A stretch of 64,000 nucleotides of DNA from Vicinamibacterales bacterium (GCA_030680175.1 JAUXWO010000075.1:1-64000), one strand, 5' to 3'. Shown: positions 23,388 to 32,079, counted from the first letter of the stretch. Notes: generated from the letters alone by a model not told the origin. Translations and numbers: made by a program.

Positions 23388-25007
23388 ATGCGACGCGCAA
23401 TTCTGAGTGTTTCCGACAAGACGGGCCTCGTGGCCCTCGGCCAGGGCCTCGCGGCCCGTGGTTTTGAACTCGTGTCCACCGGCGGCACCGCGCGCGCCCT
23501 CGCCGACGCGGGGCTGCCCGTCGTCAACGTCTCGGACGTGACGGGATTCCCCGAGATGATGGACGGGCGGGTGAAGACCCTGCATCCGCTGGTGCACGGC
23601 GGCATCCTGGCGCGCCGCGATCACGACGAGGATCTGGCCGCGGCCCGTGCGCACGGCATCGGCCTGGTCGACCTCGTTGTCGTCAACCTGTATCCGTTCG
23701 TCGAGACGGCGGCGACGCCCGGCGTGGCGTTTCCCGATCTGATCGAGCAGATCGATATCGGCGGCCCGAGCCTCGTCCGGGCGGCGGCGAAGAACTTCCG
23801 CGACGTCCTCGTGGTCGTATCGCCCGAAGACTATGCCGGCGTGCTCGAGGCCCTCGACCGCGAGGACGGGCCGACGGTGGCGTTCCGCTTCGAGCTGGCG
23901 CGGAAGGCGTTCGCGCACACGGGCGAGTACGACACCGCGATTGCGTCGACGCTTGCGGATGTGTCGGTGGAGGGCGAGGCGTTCGTGCGCGAGGCGGGCG
24001 AGGTGTTCGCGCCGTCGCGCCTGCATGTCGACGCGCGCAAGATCCGCGACCTCCGCTACGGCGAGAACCCGCACCAGCCGGCCGCGTGGTACGCCGTCGG
24101 CGAGCCGGCGACCGGTCTTGGCGCACCGCAGGTGCTGCAGGGCAAGGAGCTGTCGTACACGAACCTGCTCGACCTCGACGCGGCCGCGCGCATCGTCCTG
24201 GAGTTCGACGAGCCGGCGGCCTCCGTCATCAAGCACACCAACCCGTGCGGCGCGGCCACCGGCGCGACGATCGCCGAGGCCTACGTGCGCGCGCGCGAAG
24301 CCGATGCCCTCGCCGCCTTCGGCGGCATCGTCGGGTTGAACCGCGCGATCGATGAGGACACGGCCCGGGCGATCGTGTCGACCTTCATCGAGGCGGTGAT
24401 CGCGCCCGGCGTCGACGAGGCGGCGCGGGCGATCCTGGCGGCCAAGGCGAACATGCGTGTCGTGGTGGCGGATGTGCGCGGCCTGGGCGAGACGGGCGGC
24501 GCCGCCATCTGGCGCCGGGACATGCGGTCGGTGCTCGGCGCGTTGCTCGTGCAGGAGCGCGACCAGGTGGTGGAGGCGCGGACGGCGTGGCCCGGCGAGG
24601 GGCTGACGGTCGTGACGAAGCGGCAGCCGACGGCGGCGGAGTGGCAGGCGCTCGGCTTCGCATGGCGCGTGATGGCGCACGTGAAGTCGAACACGGTGAT
24701 CTTCACCGACGCCGTGCGTACGCTGGCGGTCGGCGCGGGCCAGATGAGCCGCGTGGATGCGGTGAAGGTGGCCGCGGCGAAGGCCGCCGGCTGGAAGCTG
24801 GAGGAGGGCCAGCGCCCGCTGGCCGGATCGGTCGCCGCGTCGGACGCGTTCTTCCCGTTCCGCGACGGCCTCGACGCGGTGGCCGCGGCCGGCGCGACGG
24901 CGGTGGTGCAACCGGGCGGCTCCGTGCGCGACGCCGAAGTGATCGCGGCGGCCGACGAGCACGGCCTGGCGATGGTGTTCACGGGGAAGCGGCACTTCCG
25001 GCACTAG
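23388..25007 (+). CDS. purH: bifunctional AICAR transformylase / IMP cyclohydrolase
   Basis: A 539-aa enzyme for the last two steps of IMP synthesis. The N-terminal MGS-fold cyclohydrolase domain (residues 1-200) shows SVSDKTGLV, STGGTARAL, and GRVKTLHPLVHGG. The C-terminal transformylase domain contains RYGENPHQ, IKHTNPCGAA and the terminal GKRHFRH. I prefer the ATG at 23388 to the GTG six bases upstream because MRRAILSVSDKTG is the family start. It stands alone, divergent from csp, with which it shares the upstream region. Confidence 0.97.
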   Translation: MRRAILSVSDKTGLVALGQGLAARGFELVSTGGTARALADAGLPVVNVSDVTGFPEMMDGRVKTLHPLVHGGILARRDHDEDLAAARAHGIGLVDLVVVNLYPFVETAATPGVAFPDLIEQIDIGGPSLVRAAAKNFRDVLVVVSPEDYAGVLEALDREDGPTVAFRFELARKAFAHTGEYDTAIASTLADVSVEGEAFVREAGEVFAPSRLHVDARKIRDLRYGENPHQPAAWYAVGEPATGLGAPQVLQGKELSYTNLLDLDAAARIVLEFDEPAASVIKHTNPCGAATGATIAEAYVRAREADALAAFGGIVGLNRAIDEDTARAIVSTFIEAVIAPGVDEAARAILAAKANMRVVVADVRGLGETGGAAIWRRDMRSVLGALLVQERDQVVEARTAWPGEGLTVVTKRQPTAAEWQALGFAWRVMAHVKSNTVIFTDAVRTLAVGAGQMSRVDAVKVAAAKAAGWKLEEGQRPLAGSVAASDAFFPFRDGLDAVAAAGATAVVQPGGSVRDAEVIAAADEHGLAMVFTGKRHFRH

Positions 25008-25045
25008 CTGCACCCAGCCCGAGGCGTCGGGGGACGGGCCGCTTC

Positions 25046-25076
25046 TGAACACGAAGGTTACGACGGCCACGAAGAA
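25046..25076. repeat. degenerate ACGAAGG repeat downstream of purH
   Basis: The purH downstream gap (25008-25200) holds one diverged copy of the ACACGAAGG...GGCCACGAAGAA motif seen at 20273, 42788 and 44168. The rest of the gap shows no ORF, tRNA or hairpin that I can support. Confidence 0.55.
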
Positions 25077-25200
25077 CAGGGCGGGGGGCCATCCGAACCG
25101 GCGTCGGACGACGGCCGTTGCTGTCGCTGCACGTTCCTGGCGCCGACGCGTACGCGAAGAAGTGGAGCCAGCTGGATCGCGCTGGCCGGCGACACGCCCG

Positions 25201-25470
25201 TCAGGAGCCGGCCTTCTCCTCGACGCGCGGCGCGGCCTCGCGCGCGCGGCTCGCGATCGACTGCAGCGACGGCGTCGTCAGCGCCGTGAACTCCCGCGCG
25301 TCGGTGTCGTAGCTGCCGACCTTCCTCCCCTGCTGCACCTGCTCGGCGGCATAGTGCAGCAGCGCCAGCGCATCGAGGACGACGTCCTTCGGCGAACACT
25401 GCATCTCGTCGACGAGCTGCGTGAAGATCTGCTCGGCGCTGCCGGTGAGTCGCAGCTGCACGCGGGTCAT
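25201..25470 (-). CDS. small ribbon-helix-helix-like regulator
   Basis: An 89-aa protein. Residues 1-8 (MTRVQLRL) could be the beta strand, and SPKDVVLDALALLHYAAEQVQQGRKVGSYD resembles the helix-turn-helix and tail of CopG/RHH-type antitoxins and repressors. A GGAGG ribosome-binding site precedes the ATG. No toxin gene is adjacent on the same strand, so an antitoxin role is not supported. An inverted repeat overlaps its extended -10 promoter, as expected for autorepression. The family call is by pattern only. Confidence 0.55.
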   Translation of the reverse strand: MTRVQLRLTGSAEQIFTQLVDEMQCSPKDVVLDALALLHYAAEQVQQGRKVGSYDTDAREFTALTTPSLQSIASRAREAAPRVEEKAGS

Positions 25471-25505
25471 GGTGCCTCCCTGACGCTCATTCTGACTCCG
25501 TCTCG

Positions 25506-25530
25506 AAGCCAATATTAGCATGCTTGGCTT
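25506..25530 (-). promoter_or_regulatory. extended -10 promoter with overlapping inverted-repeat operator
   Basis: On the minus strand TGCTAATAT (25520-25512) is an extended -10 element. It is flanked by a perfect 7-bp inverted repeat, AAGCCAA at 25506-25512 and TTGGCTT at 25524-25530, spaced by 11 bases. A further GAAGCC-type half site follows at about 25545. The arrangement suits repression by the small RHH-like product of the gene it drives. Confidence 0.55.
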
Positions 25531-25659
25531 CATTTGAAGTCACGCGAAGCCATATTGTCTCAATTCAGCCTTTTCCATGCGGGGCAGCCTGGGATCTTCC
25601 GTGCAGCTCAGTGAAGATGAGCTGCCGGCGGGAGGATACTGACGCCGGACGCCAGGCAC

Positions 25660-25836
25660 ATGACGGAAGGTCGCCCGCCGCGCCGCGAGCCAGGGAGCGT
25701 GCGCCAGGACGCGCCCGAGGAGATGCCCGGGCACGACCCGGTGGCGGAGTCCCCGGTCGTGGAGATCGAGGCCGATGAGGACTTCACCCGGCGCATCCGC
25801 GTGAGCCGTCCGGTCCGTGTCGGAGCCGGTCCGTGA
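25660..25836 (+). CDS. small protein, possible relative of the downstream gene
   Basis: A 58-aa ORF (MTEGRPPRREPGSVRQ start) with a proline- and charge-rich N-terminus and a C-terminal VVEIEADEDFTRRIRVSRP. That end resembles the N-terminus of the following protein, VEIDLEIDEDFRVRIRTESP. Its TGA overlaps the GTG start of the next gene as GTGA, a typical coupled arrangement. No strong ribosome-binding site precedes the ATG. I infer a real coding gene from the overlap, the codon pattern and the shared motif. Function unknown. Confidence 0.5.
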   Translation: MTEGRPPRREPGSVRQDAPEEMPGHDPVAESPVVEIEADEDFTRRIRVSRPVRVGAGP

Positions 25837-26192
25837 CCCGCAAGGGACGCGTCGAGATCGACCTGGAGATCGACGAGGACTTCCGCGTCCGAATCCGCAC
25901 CGAGTCCCCCCGGGAAGCCATCGAAGTGGTGAACGCCATGATGAAGGAAGCTGAGCGCCGGCGCATGCGGCGCACGTTCTTCGCCGCCGCCCATGTCGTC
26001 GTCTTCGGGGTCGCGGCCCTGTCGGTGGCCGGCATGGTGGCCCACGTGTTGAACCTGCGGCCGATGAACGTCCTGTTCCTCGCGGGCATGGGCGCCTGGA
26101 CGGTCGGGACCGTCATCTATCTCTACTTCGTGATCATCAGGGACGTCTTCGGGCTCACCGTCAAGGTCCCCACTCCACCAACTCACAACTAG
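25833..26192 (+). CDS. two-helix membrane protein of unknown function
   Basis: A 119-aa protein starting at GTG. Residues 5-45 are charged and amphipathic (VEIDLEIDEDFRVRI and EAIEVVNAMMKEAERRR), and residues 49-73 and 76-105 are strong transmembrane segments. It looks like a small cytoplasmic head on a helical hairpin anchor. Translational coupling to the 58-aa ORF upstream and shared sequence between the two suggest they work together. The downstream gene is an unrelated SDR enzyme. Confidence 0.65.
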   Translation: MTRKGRVEIDLEIDEDFRVRIRTESPREAIEVVNAMMKEAERRRMRRTFFAAAHVVVFGVAALSVAGMVAHVLNLRPMNVLFLAGMGAWTVGTVIYLYFVIIRDVFGLTVKVPTPPTHN

Positions 26193-26308
26193 CGTCGCCG
26201 CCCCTGGTGAACCTCGCCACCGGGGGCGATCTCCTGATATATCAACAGGGGGCCAACGCGGCTCGGCCGCCGCGAGTGACTCCGGCGTGCCGCGGGCAGG
26301 AGGGTTGT

Positions 26309-27241
26309 GTGACGAAGGCACTTGAAGGCAAGGTCGCGGTCGTGGCGGGCGCGACCCGCGGGGCGGGACGCGGGATCGCGACGGCGCTCGGGGAAGCCGG
26401 CGCGACCGTCTACTGCACCGGCCGCAGCGTCCCGGGCAGCCCGGGGATGAAGGGCCGCGCGGAGACGATTCAGGAGACGGCCGCGATCGTCACGGCGCGC
26501 GGCGGCCACGGCATCGCCGTGCAGGTCGATCACACGGTGCCGTCGCAGGTCGCGCGCCTGTTCGAGCAGGTCGGAGCCTGCGACATCCTCGTCAACGACA
26601 TCTGGGGCGGCGACGACCTCGTCGAATGGGGGAAGACGCTCTGGGAAACGAAGCTCGAGGACGGGCTGACGCTCATCGATCGCGCCATCAAGACCCACAT
26701 CATCACCAGCTACCACGGGCTCCCGCGCCTCCGGCCGGGCGGGCTCGTCGTCGAGATCACGGACGGCGACGGGTACTTCTACCGCGGCCACTTCTTCTAC
26801 GACCTCGTGAAGACCACGGTCATCCGCATGGCGTTCGCGCTGTCGCAGGACCTGCGGGCGCGCGGCATTCCGGCCGTGGCGGTGACGCCGGGCTTCCTCC
26901 GCTCCGAGTGGATGCTCGAACACTTCGGCGTGACGGAGGCGAACTGGCGTGACGCGGCCGTGAAGGCGCCCGAGTTCATCGCGTCCGAGACGCCGCTTTT
27001 CGTCGGGCGGTGCATCGCCGCGCTCGCGGCCGACCCGAACGTCGCCGCGAAGAACGGGCGCGTCTTCGCGTCGTGGGACCTGGCCGAGGAATACGGCGTC
27101 GACGATGCGGACGGCACGCGGCCGCACTTCCTGCGCTGGCTGCAGGCGAATCAGCCCGGGATGGCGGCGGGCATGAAGAAGGCCGACGAGGGGTTCTACG
27201 CCTACTGGGGGGCGATGCCGTACGGCATGCCCGGCTCGTAG
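26309..27241 (+). CDS. SDR-family oxidoreductase
   Basis: A 310-aa short-chain dehydrogenase/reductase with a Rossmann fold. The cofactor loop is GATRGAGRGIA (about residues 14-24), and the arginine after TVYCTGRS hints at NADPH. The catalytic YDLVK supplies Tyr and Lys. The serine expected 13 residues before the tyrosine is replaced by threonine in EITDGDG. Starting at GTG 26309 gives the normal N-terminus and a GGAGGG ribosome-binding site. The family resembles DHRS1-type SDRs of unknown substrate. It is monocistronic by spacing. Confidence 0.83.
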   Translation: MTKALEGKVAVVAGATRGAGRGIATALGEAGATVYCTGRSVPGSPGMKGRAETIQETAAIVTARGGHGIAVQVDHTVPSQVARLFEQVGACDILVNDIWGGDDLVEWGKTLWETKLEDGLTLIDRAIKTHIITSYHGLPRLRPGGLVVEITDGDGYFYRGHFFYDLVKTTVIRMAFALSQDLRARGIPAVAVTPGFLRSEWMLEHFGVTEANWRDAAVKAPEFIASETPLFVGRCIAALAADPNVAAKNGRVFASWDLAEEYGVDDADGTRPHFLRWLQANQPGMAAGMKKADEGFYAYWGAMPYGMPGS

Positions 27242-27262
27242 CGCCGCGGCGCCCCCGGGCGT

Positions 27263-28522
27263 TCAGCTCTCGGCGGTGCGCGCGACGAGCGCGCGCACGT
27301 CGCTGCCCGATGGGGACTGGAAGACGCGCAGATCGAACTGCGGCACGACGGCGAGGACATGGTCGAAGATGTCCGCCTGGATGCCCTCGTAGTTGGCCCA
27401 CGCCTGGTCGCGGCTGAAGACGTAGATCTCGAGCGGCAACCCTTCCGCCGTCGGCGCCAGCTGGCGCACGAGGAACGTCATGTCCTGGTGGACCATCGGA
27501 TGACGCCGCAGGTACGCGATCACGTACGCGCGGAACGTGCCGATGTTCGTGAGCCGGCGGCCGTTGACCGGGCTTGACGCATCCACGTGGTGCTCGTGGT
27601 TCCACGCGTCGATCTCCTCGCGCCGTTCGGCCAGGTAGTCGGCCATGAACTGGATCCGGCTGAACCGCTCCAGCATCGCCTCGTCGCAGAACGTGATGGA
27701 CGTCATGTCCAGGTAGATGGCGCGCTTGATGCGCCGCCCTCCGGACTGCTCCATCCCCCGCCAGTTCTTGAACGACTCGCTGATCAGGGCATAGGTCGGG
27801 ATCGTCGTGATCGTCTTGTCCCAGTTCTGGACCTTGACGGTGGTCAGCGCCACCTCGATCACGTCGCCGTCGGCGCCGTACTTCGGCATCTCGATCCAGT
27901 CGCCGGTCGCCACCATCTGGTTCGCCGAGAGCTGGACGCCCGCGACGAACCCGAGAATCGGGTCCTTGAAGACCAGCATCAGCACCGCGGTCATCGCGCC
28001 GAGGCCGCTGAAGAGCAGCACGGGCGACTTGCCGATGATGAGGGAGAGCACGGCGATCGCGAGGAGCCCGAACAGGATGATCTTGGCGACCTGCACGAAG
28101 CTCTTCACCGGCAGGTCGCGCCCCGCGCGCGACGTCAACGCGATGTCCTCGATCGCGTCGAGCAGGCTCGAGACCGTCCACGCCGCGGCGACGAACATGT
28201 AGATGAGGCAGGCCTGCCGGACCAGCGCCATCCACGAGACGTAGTCCGCCAGCACCAGCGGCGCGAAGTGGTAGATGACGAGGGCGGGCGCCAGGTGCGA
28301 GAGGCGGTGGAACACGCGCCGCTGCACCAGCCGGTCGTCCCACGAGGAGCGTGACCGCTCGGTCCACTGCTGCAGCGCCCGGACGACGACCTGCTTGGCC
28401 ACGACGTTGGCCAGCACCGCCAGCATCACGACGCCCGTGATGGCGATCGCCAGCACCAGGAGATCGGCGCCCTCGCGGTCGCCGGCCCACGCCACCAGTC
28501 CTCCGTACAGCTCTGCGAACAC
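27263..28522 (-). CDS. YbdG-type MscS mechanosensitive channel
   Basis: A 419-aa inner-membrane channel like the E. coli miniconductance channel YbdG (415 aa). Five hydrophobic segments lie between residues 20 and 190. The pore-lining and beta-domain entry is LFSGLGAMTAVLMLVFKDPILGFVAG, and a soluble beta domain with IEMPKYGADGDV and TTIPTYALISESFKNW follows. Translation starts at GTG. It is the last gene of the leftward glycan cluster, 37 bases after the heptose kinase gene, so it may be co-transcribed, although its job (osmotic release of solutes) is separate. Confidence 0.92.
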   Translation of the reverse strand: MFAELYGGLVAWAGDREGADLLVLAIAITGVVMLAVLANVVAKQVVVRALQQWTERSRSSWDDRLVQRRVFHRLSHLAPALVIYHFAPLVLADYVSWMALVRQACLIYMFVAAAWTVSSLLDAIEDIALTSRAGRDLPVKSFVQVAKIILFGLLAIAVLSLIIGKSPVLLFSGLGAMTAVLMLVFKDPILGFVAGVQLSANQMVATGDWIEMPKYGADGDVIEVALTTVKVQNWDKTITTIPTYALISESFKNWRGMEQSGGRRIKRAIYLDMTSITFCDEAMLERFSRIQFMADYLAERREEIDAWNHEHHVDASSPVNGRRLTNIGTFRAYVIAYLRRHPMVHQDMTFLVRQLAPTAEGLPLEIYVFSRDQAWANYEGIQADIFDHVLAVVPQFDLRVFQSPSGSDVRALVARTAES

Positions 28523-28559
28523 CGCCGTGCCCTCCTCTGAGGGGGCCGCCGCGGCGGCC

Positions 28560-29567
28560 CTACTCGAACTTCTGCATCAACTCCCCGGCGCTCACCGTGG
28601 CGGGGCCGAACTTCGCCACGACGATGCCCGCCGCTTCATTGGCGAGCCGCACGGCCTGTGACGCCTGCGCGCCGGCCGCGAGCGCGAGCGCGAGCGTGGC
28701 AATCACCGTGTCGCCCGCGCCGGTCACGTCCGACACCTCCCGCGCCGTCGCGGGCAGGTAGCCGTCCACGCCGTCGATCGACAGCCACATGCCGTGCTCG
28801 CCGCGCGTGATCAGCACGCCGTCGCACCGCGCGCGCTGCTTGAACACCTGCGCGGCCCGCTGCGCGTCGTCGTGCGACTTGATGCGCATGTGCGTGGTCG
28901 TCTCCGCCTCGTGGCTGTTGGGCGTCACGAGCGTGGCGCCCGTGTAGTAGTCGATGTGCGGGATCTTGGGATCGACCAGCACCGGAATCGCGCGCTCCTG
29001 GCCGAACGCCACGATGTGCGCCACGAGCCGGCGCGTGACGGCGCCCTTCAGGTAGTCGGAGATCACGATGACGCCGGCGTCGGCGGCCCGCGCCATCACC
29101 TGCGCCATCAGCGCGTCCTCGACCGCCTCGGTGATCTCCTGGTCGGTCTCGTAGTCCACCCGTGCCACCTGCTGGTTGCGCATCGTCACCAGCCGCACCT
29201 TGAGCGTCGTGCGCCGCGACGGGTCCGTGACGATCCCGGCGGCGCCCAGGTCGCGCGCGCGCAGGTCGGCCACGAGCCGGTCGCCGACGATGTCCTTGCC
29301 GACGACGCCGATGAGATCCACCCGGGCGCCGAGCGCGCGGACGTTGTGCGCCACGTTGGCGGCCCCGCCGAGGCGGTGCTGCTCGTGGTCGAACTCGATG
29401 ACGGGCACGGGCGCCTCGGGCGAGATCCGGTGCACGTGGCCGAACAGGAACTGGTCGAGCATCAGGTCGCCGACGATGACGACCTTCGTCGCGGGGAAGG
29501 CGGCGATGAGCCGGCGCGCATCATCGGGGGCCAGAGGCGGCAGCAGGCGCGGGTCGCGCACGGTCAC
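28560..29567 (-). CDS. hldE: D-glycero-beta-D-manno-heptose-7-phosphate kinase
   Basis: A 335-aa PfkB/ribokinase-fold enzyme matching the N-terminal kinase domain of HldE/RfaE (also named hldA when separate). It phosphorylates heptose 7-phosphate at position 1. Support: VVIVGDLMLDQFLFG, the substrate region RLGGAANVAHNVRALGA, and the catalytic loop DVTGAGDTVIATL near the C-terminus. The C-terminal nucleotidyltransferase of bifunctional HldE is absent. Translation starts at GTG overlapping the upstream stop as GTGA. It follows gmhA in the pathway, although gmhA is 20 kb away in the nuo operon. Confidence 0.93.
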   Translation of the reverse strand: MTVRDPRLLPPLAPDDARRLIAAFPATKVVIVGDLMLDQFLFGHVHRISPEAPVPVIEFDHEQHRLGGAANVAHNVRALGARVDLIGVVGKDIVGDRLVADLRARDLGAAGIVTDPSRRTTLKVRLVTMRNQQVARVDYETDQEITEAVEDALMAQVMARAADAGVIVISDYLKGAVTRRLVAHIVAFGQERAIPVLVDPKIPHIDYYTGATLVTPNSHEAETTTHMRIKSHDDAQRAAQVFKQRARCDGVLITRGEHGMWLSIDGVDGYLPATAREVSDVTGAGDTVIATLALALAAGAQASQAVRLANEAAGIVVAKFGPATVSAGELMQKFE

Positions 29568-30739
29568 GGCAGGCCTCCGTCGCGGTCGGCCGCGAAGGGC
29601 AGGGTGAGGAGCACGAGGAACAGCATCAGGAACTCCGAGTCGCCGAAGTTGTACTCGAACTGGCCGGCCGTGATCATCGCCGCGATGGTGCCGAGGGCGG
29701 TGGCGGCGAGCGCCTTGTGGCGGGTGCGCCGCATGTGGACCCACGCGCCGGCCGTGGCCGCGCCAAGGAACGCGCACCAGAGCAGCAGCGCCGGCAGGCC
29801 GCGCTCCGCCGCGATCTGCATCGGCACGTTGTGCAGATGAGGGTTGGTGTCCTGCACGGCGGTCGCCACGCGGTACTCGGGATACACGGCCTGGATCATG
29901 TCCGGCCCGACCCCCGTGAGCGGGTAGTCGCGGACGATCGCCGCGCCGGCCTGCAGCATCGCCACGCGGTCGCGGTTGGTCGGGTCGTTCAGGTCGAACA
30001 TCGAGTAGACGCGGTCCGTGAGGTCGGCCGGCGCCAGCGCCACCATCGCGGCGATCACGATCGGCAGCGCGCCGACGAGGCGGAAGTCCTTGAGCAGCAG
30101 GAGCACCGCCGCGCCGGCCGAGACGCCCACCCACGCGCTCCGCGTGAACGTCAGCACGAGCCCGACGAGGAGCGCCGGCATCACGACGAGCGCCCACGCG
30201 CGGTCGCGGCTGTCGTAGAGCAGGCGGGCGATCGCGGCGCAGATGACGAGCATCAGCGTGCCCGAGTACGTCATCCAGTGCGACAGCGTGCCCTGGGGCC
30301 GGCGGCCGAGGTGGTCGTAGTTGAGCACGCCGTACTGGACGATGCCGACCAGGGCGCTCGCCGCCCCCACCGTCAGGATGACGCTGACGACGGTGCGGGC
30401 ACGGGCGCCGCGCGCGAAGTCGTAGACGACGGGGACGATCAGGAAGAGGACGAGCTGCTTGCAATCCTCCACGCTGACGGCCGGGTCGCGCGAGAAGGTG
30501 GCGGCCAGCAGGGAGGCGGCCGCGTACGCCAGCAGCGGCCAGAAGAAGCGCGGCGTCTCGAACGGCCGTGGCTGCAGCAGGAACGAGGCGAACCAGCAGA
30601 GGAGCGCGGTGGCGAACAGGATCTGCGCGGCCGCGATCGACAGCTGGACGGCCGCCACCATCCCGAGCAGGGCCAGCACGCCGGCCTGTTCGACCTGTTC
30701 GCGTCTCGTCGTGCCGATCGTCAGCGGGATGGTAGGCAT
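29564..30739 (-). CDS. O-antigen ligase / polymerase-like membrane protein
   Basis: A 391-aa polytopic protein with about eleven hydrophobic segments and a large periplasmic loop containing TNPHLHNVPMQIAAERGLPAL, the signature of the Wzy_C/WaaL family (LHNxxL motif with the catalytic histidine). It either attaches O-antigen or another glycan to the lipid A core, or polymerises it. Its place between a heptosyltransferase and a heptose kinase favours ligase activity. ATG start is clear. The stop overlaps the next gene by four bases. Confidence 0.85.
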   Translation of the reverse strand: MPTIPLTIGTTRREQVEQAGVLALLGMVAAVQLSIAAAQILFATALLCWFASFLLQPRPFETPRFFWPLLAYAAASLLAATFSRDPAVSVEDCKQLVLFLIVPVVYDFARGARARTVVSVILTVGAASALVGIVQYGVLNYDHLGRRPQGTLSHWMTYSGTLMLVICAAIARLLYDSRDRAWALVVMPALLVGLVLTFTRSAWVGVSAGAAVLLLLKDFRLVGALPIVIAAMVALAPADLTDRVYSMFDLNDPTNRDRVAMLQAGAAIVRDYPLTGVGPDMIQAVYPEYRVATAVQDTNPHLHNVPMQIAAERGLPALLLWCAFLGAATAGAWVHMRRTRHKALAATALGTIAAMITAGQFEYNFGDSEFLMLFLVLLTLPFAADRDGGLP

Positions 30740-30768
30740 GGGCGCTTTCGGCGATGCACAGTCAGCGA

Positions 30769-31860
30769 TCAGGGTTCGGTTCCCGGCGGTCGGCTCTCAG
30801 CGCTCAGCGTGGCCCGCGCGGCGGCCTTCAGCACCGCCTCCGGTGTGATGCGTGTCAGGCAGCGGAAGTCGCCCGGCACGCAGTGCCGCTGGTGGCACGG
30901 GCGGCAGGGCAGCGGACCCGCATCCACCGCCACCGCCGGCACCGCCGGGTCCCGCCACGGCATCGACCGATCGGGCAGCGTCGGGCCGAAGAGCGCCACG
31001 ATCGGCGTGCGCGTGGCCGAGGCAATGTGCAGCGGTCCGCTGTCGCCGCCGATGTAGAGCGCCGCGCGGCCCACGAGCGCCCGCAGTTCCGACAAATCGA
31101 ATTCGCCGCAGCGCACGATGGACGAGGCGTGCGCACCGGCGCGCCCTTCGGCGTCGCGCGCCACCTGGTCGGCGGCGTCGGCTTCCGAGGGGCCTGACGA
31201 GATGATAATGCGCCGGCGGCCATCTTCGGCGGCGAGTGTCGCCGCCACCTCGGCGAACGATGCGCGCGGCCACCGGCGGAAGGGGTTGCTGGCGCTCACG
31301 TGCAGCACGACCAGCGGGGCGTACGGCGGGATGCCGGCCGCCGTCAGCCGCTGCGCGACCCGGCGCGCGGCGGCCGGGTCCTCGGGGATCTCGACGGGGT
31401 GCGCCGCCGGGTCCGCGGGCCCCACGCCGAGGGGGCCGAGCAGGTCCCACTGGTTCAGCACCGAGTGGCGTGGCGGCACGAGCGACCGTGTCCACGGCAG
31501 CCGCGTGGTGTAGGCGAGCCGGCGCCCGGGCAGGGCGTAGCCGACGCGCAGCGGCGCCCCGGTCGCCCACGTCAGCCAGGCGCTGCGCGGCCCCCCGTGA
31601 AAGTCGACGACCGCATCGAAGCGCGCCGCGCGCAGGCGCCGGGCCAGCCACGCGTCATAGGCCACCCGCGCCAGCCCGCGGGGTCTGGCCGCGACGATGA
31701 TCTCGTCGAGGTGCGGGTTGTGGCGGACGATCGGCTCGGCGGCCGCCTCGACCAGGTACGTCAGGCGCGCCTTGGGGTGGCGCTGGCGCAAGGCGGCGAT
31801 GGCCGGCGTGGTGAACACCACGTCGCCGATCATCCGCAGCCGGATGAGGAGGATGTTCAG
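30769..31860 (-). CDS. GT9 family glycosyltransferase (heptosyltransferase-like)
   Basis: A 363-aa ADP-heptose:LPS heptosyltransferase-type enzyme. The N-terminus NILLIRLRMIGDVVFTTPAI is the canonical GT9 start, and residues GGDSGPLHIASATRTPIVAL with FGPT form the sugar-nucleotide site. A second cysteine-rich segment, CRPCHQRHC, lies near the end, as in several GT9 members. The only start that keeps the first beta strand is CTG at 31860, overlapping the previous stop as CTGA. The first internal ATG would remove it. The acceptor is likely a lipid A core or similar glycan. Confidence 0.9.
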   Translation of the reverse strand: MNILLIRLRMIGDVVFTTPAIAALRQRHPKARLTYLVEAAAEPIVRHNPHLDEIIVAARPRGLARVAYDAWLARRLRAARFDAVVDFHGGPRSAWLTWATGAPLRVGYALPGRRLAYTTRLPWTRSLVPPRHSVLNQWDLLGPLGVGPADPAAHPVEIPEDPAAARRVAQRLTAAGIPPYAPLVVLHVSASNPFRRWPRASFAEVAATLAAEDGRRRIIISSGPSEADAADQVARDAEGRAGAHASSIVRCGEFDLSELRALVGRAALYIGGDSGPLHIASATRTPIVALFGPTLPDRSMPWRDPAVPAVAVDAGPLPCRPCHQRHCVPGDFRCLTRITPEAVLKAAARATLSAESRPPGTEP

Positions 31861-32027
31861 GGCTCGACCGTGGCTTCGTCGATCAGCATCACCGGGATGT
31901 CGTCCTTGATCGGGTAGACGCGGTGGCACTGGGCGCACTTCAGGGCCGTGCCGTCCTTGACGAGCGTGACGGGGGTCTTGCAGGCGGGGCAGGCGAGGAT
32001 CTCGAGCAGTTCCGGGTCAACGGGCAT
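31857..32027 (-). CDS. Trm112-like zinc-ribbon small protein
   Basis: A 56-aa protein of the Trm112/YcaR type with two CxxC-style pairs (CPACK and CAQCH) that should bind one zinc, plus the DPELLEIL N-terminus and IPVMLIDEA C-terminus. In bacteria such proteins commonly sit in lipid A or LPS operons (ycaR next to lpxK/kdsB). Here it is first in a glycan operon and overlaps the GT9 gene by four bases. The molecular role is unproven. Confidence 0.88.
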   Translation of the reverse strand: MPVDPELLEILACPACKTPVTLVKDGTALKCAQCHRVYPIKDDIPVMLIDEATVEP

Positions 32028-32079
32028 GGGGCCTCCGGGTGGCGGCTCGGGCGCCACCGCCGACGTGGGTGTGCCGTCA

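Noticed and set aside
25201-25470. Type II toxin-antitoxin pair
   Set aside because: The RHH-like gene has no partner toxin on the same strand within a plausible distance.
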